NCBI GenBank assembly: GCA_963842335.1
Contig: CAWJGF010000028.1
Location: forward strand, 124,001-188,000
Direction: 5' to 3'
Length of the DNA: 64,000 nucleotides
From: PALSA-600 sp963842335
GTDB taxonomy: Bacteria; Actinomycetota; Thermoleophilia; Gaiellales; Gaiellaceae
The position numbers and the translations under genes were made by a program. Every line of letters begins with the position of its first letter. The first letter of the stretch is position 1. The notes under the pieces were generated by a model. It ran no database searches. It was not told where the DNA came from and saw nothing but the letters and a program-made list of their open reading frames with translations. Positions 40,932 to 47,795 of the stretch are shown piece by piece.

Positions 40932-41390
40932 GTGATCGAAGAAGGCAAGCCCGCGCCCGATTTCGAACTGCAGAGCGACAACGGCGAGAGCGTCAAGCTC
41001 TCCGACCTTCGCGGCAAGCAAGTTGTCCTCTACTTCTATCCCAAGGACGACACGCCCGGCTGCACGACTCAGGCCTGCGGCATTCGAGACGCCTACGGCG
41101 AGTTCGAGCGGGCCGGCGCGGTCGTGCTCGGGGTCTCACCGGATGACGAACGGTCGCACGTGAAGTTCAAGAAGAAGTTCGAGCTGCCGTTCACATTGCT
41201 CGCCGACGCCGACCATCACGTCGCCGAGGAGTACGGAGTCTGGGTCGAGAAGAAGTACAAGGGCCGCACCTACATGGGGATCGACCGTTCGACGTTCGTG
41301 ATCGACGAAGACGGGAAGGTCAAGAAGGTGATGCACAAGGTGAAGCCCGACACGCACGCCGACGACGTGCTCGCCACCCTGCGTTCCTGA
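40932..41390 (+). CDS. bcp: thiol peroxidase, Bcp/PrxQ type
   Basis: 152 residues: FELQSDNGESVKLSDLRGK, then YFYPKDDTPGCTTQACGIRD carrying the peroxidatic Cys (PGCT) and, five residues on, the resolving Cys, then VLGVSPDD, FTLLADADHHVAEEYGVW and RSTFVIDEDGKV. Reduces hydroperoxides using thioredoxin. GTG 40932 has AGAGGA upstream at usual spacing, so this one uses a Shine-Dalgarno site. A 16-bp-arm inverted repeat follows its stop by four bases. Confidence 0.95.
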   Translation: MIEEGKPAPDFELQSDNGESVKLSDLRGKQVVLYFYPKDDTPGCTTQACGIRDAYGEFERAGAVVLGVSPDDERSHVKFKKKFELPFTLLADADHHVAEEYGVWVEKKYKGRTYMGIDRSTFVIDEDGKVKKVMHKVKPDTHADDVLATLRS

Positions 41391-41394
41391 TCAG

Positions 41395-41466
41395 CTAGAG
41401 GCTTGATGTGAAAAGCACGCGCACTCGCGGCCGTGGCTCAGACGCAATTCCACATCAAGCCTCTAG
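41395..41466. repeat. perfect 16-bp inverted repeat with a 40-base loop
   Basis: Arms 41395-41410 and 41451-41466 are exact reverse complements, each beginning or ending in CTAG. It lies between the convergent bcp and grxD stops. It may act as a bidirectional terminator, but the long loop and lack of a U-tract are unusual; a miniature mobile-element remnant is an alternative. Confidence 0.8.
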
Positions 41467-41480
41467 GCGAGCCGGATCGG

Positions 41481-41840
41481 CTAGGCCAGCGAGACGACTT
41501 CTTCGCTCTGCTCGGCGGCGTAGTCGTCACCGAGCTTCGCGCGCAACGTCTGCTCGAGCTCGCCGCTCGCTTCCAGCTCCTCGACGATGTCGGCGCCACC
41601 CACCAGCTCGCCCTTCACGAAGACCTGCGGGATCGTGGGCCAGCCCGAGATCGCCGAGAGGTCCTGCCGGATCTGCGGATCGGGGAGGACGTCGACCGCC
41701 GTCACCGAGGCGCCTGTGCGCCGCAAGGCCTTCAGCGCGCGGTCGGAGTTGCCGCACATCGCGAACGATGGGGTGCCCTTCATGAACAGAGCAACGTCTG
41801 ACGTGCCGAGCACCTCGTTGATCTTCTCCGTGTAGCTCAC
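41481..41840 (-). CDS. grxD: monothiol glutaredoxin, Grx4 type, with CGNS active site
   Basis: 119 residues: ALFMKGTPSFAMCGNSDRALKALRRTG, VDVLPDPQIRQDLSAISGWPTIPQVFVKGELVGGADIVEEL. The WPTIPQVF and GGxDI segments are typical of Fe-S-binding monothiol glutaredoxins, but the canonical CGFS motif is CGNS here. The single Cys is kept. GTG 41840 overlaps the bolA TGA (GTGA). The adjacency to bolA strongly suggests the Grx4-BolA complex that handles [2Fe-2S] clusters. A ~20-residue acidic tail follows the fold. Confidence 0.93.
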   Translation of the reverse strand: MSYTEKINEVLGTSDVALFMKGTPSFAMCGNSDRALKALRRTGASVTAVDVLPDPQIRQDLSAISGWPTIPQVFVKGELVGGADIVEELEASGELEQTLRAKLGDDYAAEQSEEVVSLA

Positions 41841-42070
41841 GTTGCTCCTTTCGTCCTGATGCGCAATTCATGGATGGTGCCGTCGGCGAGCGGTGTTGCA
41901 AGCGCCTCATAGACGCGGCGGTGCTGTTCGACGAGCGAAAGCCCCGCGAGCGAGGACGACGTCACGATCACCTGAAAGTGGTCGCCGCCGCCCGTGCGAT
42001 CGATGACGTCGAGCTCGGTGGCGTCCGGAAAGGCCTGCTCGAGCAAGTGGCGCAGTGGTTGTGTGCTCAC
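41837..42070 (-). CDS. bolA: BolA family protein
   Basis: 77 residues covering the whole BolA fold: LRHLLEQAFPDATELDVIDRTGGGDHFQVIVTSSSLAGLSLVEQHRRVYEAL, then the end strand TIHELRIRT. The His in DHF and the HRRVYEAL helix match residues used for cluster sharing with Grx4. GTG 42070 overlaps the DUF192 gene's TGA; the bolA stop overlaps grxD. Longer upstream frames belong to the DUF192 gene's shadow. Confidence 0.92.
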   Translation of the reverse strand: MSTQPLRHLLEQAFPDATELDVIDRTGGGDHFQVIVTSSSLAGLSLVEQHRRVYEALATPLADGTIHELRIRTKGAT

Positions 42071-42417
42071 GAGTCGATCGTAGCGATCGAGAGCTGGTCG
42101 CCCGGCTGTGCTCCCGCGGCCGCACCCTCCGCCAGCTCGATGACGACCTTCGCGCCGCGCTGCGACGCCATCCGCCACGGACGCAGGCCGGAGACGACCT
42201 TGAGTACGACGAGGTCAGCGTCGCAAAAAACGACGTCGATGGCGAAGCGCATGAACAGCATGTGGATCGACCCCGCGGGTCGAAAGAGCATCGACTCTCC
42301 CGGCTCGAGCCCTGCACGGCCAAGAAGCCCGCGCATGCGCTCGAACGCGTTTCCGGCGATGTGGCAGCGGTCGCTCAGAACGCTCCCGTCACCCTTTGTG
42401 ATCACAGCGGTCTTCAT
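42067..42417 (-). CDS. DUF192 family protein
   Basis: 116 residues with the DUF192 pattern: CHIAGNAFERMRGLLGR, GESMLFRPAGSIHMLFMRFAIDVVFCDADLVVL, and VIELAEGAAAGAQPGDQLSI. The family is small and beta-rich, of unknown function, often exported or near secretion genes; here there is no signal peptide. First gene of the DUF192-bolA-grxD operon, with ATG 42417 after GGAGGT some 13 bases upstream. Confidence 0.9.
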   Translation of the reverse strand: MKTAVITKGDGSVLSDRCHIAGNAFERMRGLLGRAGLEPGESMLFRPAGSIHMLFMRFAIDVVFCDADLVVLKVVSGLRPWRMASQRGAKVVIELAEGAAAGAQPGDQLSIATIDS

Positions 42418-42574
42418 CTTCGGGTGACACCTCCTACCCCTTCGTAGTGATCTTTGCCGACACGCGCAAGGTTCGCCGTCGAGCGGTTTCTTCATTCACG
42501 CAACACCTCAAGCCGCACGTCAAAGCACTGCCGCATCATCGCCCCTCAACGCCGCCGAAGGGAGGTGCAACCGC

Positions 42575-42758
42575 ATGAAACTCCGCGATTGGATCGAGCT
42601 GCTCCGCATCGAGCTCTACCGCGAGGAAGGGCAGACGATGGCCGAGTACGGCGTCGTTCTGGCCGTGATCACCGTCGGCGTCGTCGCCGCGATCGGCCTC
42701 CTCGCTGTCGCGATCGCCGGCAAGCTCGGCAGCCGTGACGAGCGTCCTCACTGGCTAG
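42575..42758 (+). pseudogene. Flp/Fap-type pilin, frameshifted near its end
   Basis: ATG 42575 follows a strong GGGAGGT ribosome site. The product starts with a short basic leader and the type IVb prepilin site EEGQTMAEYGVVLAVITVGVV, then a hydrophobic helix. After KLGS the natural ending VTSVLTG-stop (TAG 42756-42758) lies in the +1 frame; the extra base is in GGCAGCCGTG around 42731-42735. As sequenced the frame instead runs on, in frame, into the second pilin, giving one 148-residue tandem-pilin ORF to 43021. Either a frameshifted gene, a sequencing insertion, or a real fusion. Confidence 0.8.
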
Positions 42759-42838
42759 CCATCACCCGGACGGGTCCCGGACCGAATGCCACCGGCACCC
42801 GTCACTCCAAGCAAACACCCTTCAGCTCCGCACGAACC

Positions 42839-43021
42839 ATGAATCACACCGCCGCCACCCATAACACTCCCGCCCGCCTTCGCGACGAAACCGGCCAGAC
42901 GATGGCCGAGTACGGCGTGATGCTTGCGCTGATCACGCTCGGCGTCGTCGGTGCACTCATGCTCCTGAACGGGGCGGTTCTCGGGATGTTCGGACGCATC
43001 GCCGGCTTCCTCGGAGGATGA
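42839..43021 (+). CDS. second Flp-type pilin
   Basis: 60 residues from ATG 42839: a leader of about 18 residues, the processing motif RDETGQTMAEYGVMLALITLGVV and a hydrophobic helix ending GRIAGFLGG. Flp pilins are cleaved by a TadV-type prepilin peptidase (not in this window) and assembled by the tad machinery encoded downstream. No ribosome site precedes this ATG, so it may depend on coupling with pilin 1. Its TGA overlaps the tadE ATG (ATGA). Confidence 0.82.
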   Translation: MNHTAATHNTPARLRDETGQTMAEYGVMLALITLGVVGALMLLNGAVLGMFGRIAGFLGG

Positions 43022-43438
43022 GCATGCGCGCGAATCAACTGCAGCGCGAGGACGGTCAGGCAATGACAGAGCTTGCGCTCGTCATGCCGATCTTCGTCGT
43101 TCTGCTCCTCGCGATCGTGCAGTTCGGGATCGTGTTCAACAACTACCTGACGCTGACCGACGCGACTCGCGCGGGTGCGCGGAAGGCAGCAGTCAGCCGA
43201 TTCATCGGCGACAACGGCGCCTCTGCCGTCCAGGCAGTCAAGACCGCGGCGTCCGGACTCAATCAGACGGCTCTTGTTCCGACCGTCACTTCGACGAATA
43301 CGAGCGGGGCGAGCCGACTGGACGACTCCAGGTGATGTCGTATCGGTCACTGCGACGTACCCGTACACCATCAACATCCTCGGCTTCAGCGTGAAGACCG
43401 GAAGCCTCACGTCGACCACGAAGGAGCGCCTCGAATGA
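43018..43438 (+). pseudogene. TadE-like pseudopilin, frameshifted
   Basis: The first frame gives EDGQAMTELALVMPIFVVLLLAIVQFGIVFNNYLTLTDATRAGARKAA (split here only for reading), the TadE-type N-terminal helix and DATRAGAR motif. The C-terminal part (DWTTPGDVVSVTATYPYTI and LGFSVKTGSLTSTT) continues in the +1 frame and ends at the TGA 43436-43438. One extra base around 43305-43316 (GGGGCGAGCCG) explains it. TadE-like proteins are minor pilins processed with Flp. The stop overlaps the next ATG. Confidence 0.82.
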
Positions 43439-44366
43439 CGACGCTCGCGCAACGAGAGCGGCCAGGTCATGGTGCTCACAGCGCTCTTCATGGTCGTGAT
43501 GGTCGCAATGACCGCCTTTGTCGTCGACGTCGGATCGTGGTTCCGCGCACAGCGCGCCACACAGTCGACCGTCGACGCTGCCGCTCTCGCCGGGGCTCAG
43601 GCGCTCCCGGCCGATCCGACCACAGCTTCCGCCCTGGCAGTCCAGTACGGGGGGAAGAACGGCGGCGGGGTTGCCGCGCGCGAACATCACCTTCGCAAGC
43701 AAGTACACAGCGAACGACACGATCCGAATCTCGACGACGAAGTCTGCGCCCGGCTTCTTCTCCTCGGTCTTCGGACTCGGCAGCGTCACCGTCGGAGCGC
43801 ACGCCTCTGCTGTCGCCGGCGTCCCGTCCGATGCGGAGTACGTGGCTCCGATCGTCGTCAACATCCAGCACCCGGATCTCTCTGGGCCAGGTTGCCCCTG
43901 CTTCGGCCCGGGGCACCAGACCAGCCTGCCGCTCGGCAAGACGGGTGCGCCCGGCGCGTTCGATCTCCTGAACCTGAACCAGGGCCAGACGAACGGCACG
44001 GTCGGAGCGAGCACACTCGCCGACTGGATCCAGAACGGCTATTCGAAGTATCTGCCGCTCGGTGGCTACTTCTCCGATCCGGGCGCGAAGTTCAACGGCA
44101 ACCCGTTCCAGGGTGCCCTCGACGCGCGCATCGGCACCGACCTTCTCTTCCCCGTCTACGACACGCTGACCGGGCAGGGCTCGAATGCCACCTACCACGT
44201 GATCGCGTGGGTGGGCTTTCATCTCCTCCCCGGTTCGTCCATCTCGGGCAACAGCGGAACCCTCATCGGCTACTTCACCAAGGTCGTCTGGCAAGGGATC
44301 CTGCCCGCCTCCGGCCCCGATAACACACCAGATCTTGGCGTCCGCAGCGTCGCTCTCGTCGACTGA
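43435..44366 (+). pseudogene. TadG-like protein, two frameshifts
   Basis: Three frames must be joined: MTTLA at 43435, then NESGQVMVLTALFMVVMVAMTAFVVDVGSWF in the next frame, then from about 43674 ANITFASKY...GAHASAVAGV...TSLPLGKTG to the stop 44366. The first junction is near 43447-43451 and the second in GGCGGGGTTG near 43668-43674; both are +1. The TadG-type helix followed by DAAALAGAQALP is the usual Flp accessory pilin signature with a large extracytoplasmic domain. Ends FTKVVWQGILPA...VALVD. Confidence 0.8.
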
Positions 44367-44405
44367 TTCTCTCCCTGACCCCGAAACAGAAAGCACATCG
44401 CAGCC

Positions 44406-45170
44406 ATGACCTATCGCGTTCGTAACATCATCATCGCCGCCGTGCTTGCACTCACCGCGGCGATGCTCGCGTTGTTCTACGTCGCCAACTACAAGCGGCA
44501 TGTGCAGCACAGCGAGAGCACCGTCGCCGTCTTCGTCGCGAAGGGCGACATTCCCGTCGGCACATCCGGCGCGGACATCTTGAAGCATCACATGCTGACG
44601 TCGTCGCAGGTGGTCCAGCGGACGATCGTGCCCGGCGCGATCTCCAACGCGGATCAAGTGCAGAACCTCGTTACGACGGCGCCGATCTACTCCGGCGAAC
44701 AGGTGACGCTCCGCCGGTTTGCAAACCACGTCGAGCTCGGGCCGCGCGCCCAGTTGCACGGGTCGTTGCGCGCCATCTCGCTGGAAGGCGATTCGGCACA
44801 GTTGCTCGCCGGCACGATCAAGCCGGGTGACCATGTCGACATGCTCGCGACGTGGAGGTATTGCGGCACGGATACCTGCATCGTCAGCCGTGATGTCGCA
44901 CGCAACCTGCTCGTGCTCCAAGCGCCTGACGGAGCAACCTCGAAGCTGGGGACGTCGCAGACCACCTCGATCATGCTCGCCACCAGCGACCGGCACGACG
45001 CTCAGAAGGTCTGGTGGGCGGCAAAGAACTCGATCGGCTGGACGCTCGTACTGCGCCCGGTCTCGAATGCGACCGACAGCCCCGAGGACGCCGAGAGCAC
45101 GGGCTCGATGACAGTCGACGGCCTCACCCAGTCAAATACCAATCACTTCAACCAGGTAGGTGCAAAGTGA
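44406..45170 (+). CDS. cpaB: CpaB/RcpC pilus assembly protein
   Basis: 254 residues: one N-terminal span (NIIIAAVLALTAAMLALFYV) followed by the SAF-type domain (VAVFVAKGDIPVGTSGADI, VPGAISN, IYSGEQVTLRRF) and an RcpC domain (ISLEGDSAQLLAGTIKPGDHVDMLATW). It is a periplasmic Flp pilus assembly factor. Its TGA overlaps the next GTG (GTGA). Intact, unlike the three genes before it. Confidence 0.9.
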   Translation: MTYRVRNIIIAAVLALTAAMLALFYVANYKRHVQHSESTVAVFVAKGDIPVGTSGADILKHHMLTSSQVVQRTIVPGAISNADQVQNLVTTAPIYSGEQVTLRRFANHVELGPRAQLHGSLRAISLEGDSAQLLAGTIKPGDHVDMLATWRYCGTDTCIVSRDVARNLLVLQAPDGATSKLGTSQTTSIMLATSDRHDAQKVWWAAKNSIGWTLVLRPVSNATDSPEDAESTGSMTVDGLTQSNTNHFNQVGAK

Positions 45171-46354
45171 GCACCGAGACTCAACAGATCAACCCGGCGC
45201 GCGTCTTCTTCACCGGCGATTGCGACGGATTCGTCAACCTCCGCGAGTCGCTCGCCGACCACCCCGCCATCGAGTCGATCGGCTCAAGCGACAACGTCGC
45301 GCAAGCTGCCGGCGCTCTCGCCGGCGGTCACCTCGATGTCGTCGTCCACGCCACGAACGAATCGTCGTTCCCGGCGAGCGAGATCGCTGCCATTCGCGAG
45401 CACACTCGTGCACCGGTGATCGTGGTCGCCTCGAACGAGGCGGCAGACCTGCTCAACGGCGCGATGGACGCAGACGTGGCAGATGTGCTGCTGCTACCCC
45501 AGCTCGTCGAGAACGTCGTCTTCACGATCAGGAAGACCGCCCATGTGAAGCGGGCGACGTCCGCGGTCAAGCGGGTCCACACAGGACGCGTCGTGACCGT
45601 GTTCTCGCCCAAGGGCGGCACTGGCAAGACGGTCACCGCGGCGAATCTCGCGGCGTCGCTGGCTAAGCACCTGCAGAAGCGCACGCTGCTGATCGACCTC
45701 GACCTTCAGTTCGGTGATGCCGCGATCGTATTGGGGATCGAACCGGAGAAGACGATCTACGACCTGGTCGTCGCGCCGGGCGAGCTCGACTTCGACAAGC
45801 TCCTTGGCTACACGACGAAGCATCCGTGTGGCCTCGACATCCTCCCCGCTCCGTTGCGGCCCGAGGACGCGGAGCTCGTCACCGAGTCGAAGATCACACG
45901 CCTGCTCGAGGTCGCTCGTGAGTGCTACGACGTGATTGTCGTGGACACATCGCCGTTCTTTCACGGCCCGATGCTCGCGACGCTCGACCGCACCGATGAG
46001 CTGTTGATGCTGTGCGGGCTCGACGTCCCCACGCTCAAGAACGTACGGCTCGCCCTCCAGACCCTCGAGCTCCTCTCGTTCCCGACGAACCGGGTTCGAT
46101 TCGTGCTCAACCGGGCCAACTCGAAGGTCGGCTTGACAAGGCGTGAGGTCGAGGCGGCGTTGAAGGTCGAGGTCGGCAACGAGATCCCGTCGGAGCGCAT
46201 CGTCCCGCTGTCGGTGAACCGCGGCGAAGCCGCCGTCCTTGCCGAGCCGGGAGCCGACTACTCGAAGGCGATCCTCGAGCTCGCAAAGTCGATTCTGCCG
46301 CAGCAGAGAGAGCCGAACACAAAGCGCCGCGGCCTCAGCCTGTCGAGGAGTTGA
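45167..46354 (+). CDS. cpaE: CpaE/TadZ pilus-localising ATPase
   Basis: 395 residues. The N-terminal receiver-like domain (ARVFFTGDCDGFVNLRESLADHP, VIVVASNEAADLLNGAMDADVADVLLLPQ) is followed by a MinD/ParA-type ATPase: deviant Walker A SPKGGTGKTVTAANLA, LLIDLDLQFGDAAIVLG, and VIVVDTSP. TadZ positions the pilus machine at the cell pole. GTG 45167 is coupled to cpaB. Longer upstream frames are shadow of cpaB. Confidence 0.93.
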   Translation: MSTETQQINPARVFFTGDCDGFVNLRESLADHPAIESIGSSDNVAQAAGALAGGHLDVVVHATNESSFPASEIAAIREHTRAPVIVVASNEAADLLNGAMDADVADVLLLPQLVENVVFTIRKTAHVKRATSAVKRVHTGRVVTVFSPKGGTGKTVTAANLAASLAKHLQKRTLLIDLDLQFGDAAIVLGIEPEKTIYDLVVAPGELDFDKLLGYTTKHPCGLDILPAPLRPEDAELVTESKITRLLEVARECYDVIVVDTSPFFHGPMLATLDRTDELLMLCGLDVPTLKNVRLALQTLELLSFPTNRVRFVLNRANSKVGLTRREVEAALKVEVGNEIPSERIVPLSVNRGEAAVLAEPGADYSKAILELAKSILPQQREPNTKRRGLSLSRS

Positions 46355-46361
46355 GCAGACC

Positions 46362-47795
46362 ATGGGACTTCACGATCGTCTCTCCCGGCAAGGGGAAGGC
46401 AGCACGGCAACCATTCCTTCCCCGAACGGTCATCGCCCGGCGACGGCCGCCACGGATGCACCGGAGGTGGATCCTTACGCCGAACTGAAAGCACGCATCC
46501 ACCACGCCTGCATCGCGAAGCTCGGCCCCGAGCTCTTCCGCCAGGAAGAAGGAGAGGACCTCGGGGAACGCGTCTACCGGGCGGTCACCGAAGAGCTGAC
46601 TCTCGATCGCACGCCTCTGACGCGCGAGGAGCGTCGCGAGCTCGTACGGCAGCTCACGGACGACATCCTCGGCTACGGGCCGCTCGAGCCGCTCCTGCGA
46701 GACGACTCCGTCACGGAGATCATGGTCAACGCGTTCGACAAGATCTACGTCGAGCGCAGTGGCCGGCTCGAGCGGACGGACATTCGGTTCGTCGACGATG
46801 CCCACGTCATGCGCATCATCGACAAGATCGTCTCTCAGATCGGACGGCGCGTCGACGAGGCCTCGCCGATGGTCGATGCGCGCCTGCCTGATGGCAGCCG
46901 TGTCAACGCGATCATCCCGCCGCTCGCGCTCAACGGCCCAACCGTCACGATTCGGAAGTTCTCGCGTGATCCGTACACGATCAACGACCTGATCACCTTT
47001 GGAACTCTCACCGCGAGGTCGGCCCAGTTCCTGGCTGCGTGCGTGAAAGGCAAGCTCAACATCCTGGTGTCGGGCGGTACGGGCACCGGCAAGACGACGA
47101 CGCTGAACGCCATGTCCGCGTTCATCCCGACCGACGAGCGCATCGTGACGATAGAGGACGCGGCGGAGCTTCAGTTGCAGCAGGACCATGTGATCACGCT
47201 CGAGTCCCGCCCCGCGAACATCGAGGGTCAGGGCGAGATCAAGATCCGCGAGCTCGTCCGAAACGCGCTACGAATGCGCCCCGATCGCATCATCGTGGGA
47301 GAGGTCCGAGGGGCCGAGACCCTGGACATGCTCCAGGCAATGAACACCGGTCATGAAGGTTCACTGACCACCATCCACGCGAACTCACCGCGCGACGCGC
47401 TTGCGCGGCTCGAGACGCTCGTGATGTCTGCTGGCGTCGAGCTCCCGCATCGCGCGATCAGGGAGCAGATCGCAAGCGCCTTCGACCTGCTCGTCCAGAT
47501 CCAGCGACTCGTCGATGGCTCCCGCCGAATCACGCACATCTCCGAAGTGCCTGGCATGGAGTCCGACGTCGTCACCCTGCAGGACATCTTCATCGCCGAG
47601 CCGCCGTCCGAGAGCCAGAACGACGGAATGCATCGCCTGCTCTCTCCGCTCCGCTCATCGGGTCTCAAACCACACTTCCTCGACAAGCTCGCTGCGAACA
47701 ACGTCGTCCTGCCGGCGACCTTCTTCGCCGCAGACGACTCCGATCAGCTTCGCGCCACCTTCGCGGCGACCGGATTCGGGGGAGCTTTCGAATGA
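46362..47795 (+). CDS. cpaF: CpaF/TadA secretion ATPase
   Basis: 477 residues of the type II/IV secretion ATPase family: N-terminal helical domain, LGYGPLEPLLRDDSV, LVSGGTGTGKTTTLNAM (Walker A), IEDAAELQL (Asp box), GEVRGAETLDMLQAMNTGHEGSLTTIHAN (Walker B and His box). It powers Flp pilin assembly. ATG 46362 is preceded by GAGGAG at usual spacing. The C-terminus extends ~40 residues beyond the usual domain. Its TGA overlaps the tadB ATG. Confidence 0.95.
   Translation: MGLHDRLSRQGEGSTATIPSPNGHRPATAATDAPEVDPYAELKARIHHACIAKLGPELFRQEEGEDLGERVYRAVTEELTLDRTPLTREERRELVRQLTDDILGYGPLEPLLRDDSVTEIMVNAFDKIYVERSGRLERTDIRFVDDAHVMRIIDKIVSQIGRRVDEASPMVDARLPDGSRVNAIIPPLALNGPTVTIRKFSRDPYTINDLITFGTLTARSAQFLAACVKGKLNILVSGGTGTGKTTTLNAMSAFIPTDERIVTIEDAAELQLQQDHVITLESRPANIEGQGEIKIRELVRNALRMRPDRIIVGEVRGAETLDMLQAMNTGHEGSLTTIHANSPRDALARLETLVMSAGVELPHRAIREQIASAFDLLVQIQRLVDGSRRITHISEVPGMESDVVTLQDIFIAEPPSESQNDGMHRLLSPLRSSGLKPHFLDKLAANNVVLPATFFAADDSDQLRATFAATGFGGAFE

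Noticed and set aside
43488..44996. Long reverse frame across tadG and cpaB
   Set aside because: The forward frames carry pilus-family sequence; the reverse frame is Arg/Asp-rich shadow and needs no frameshifts only because of GC bias.
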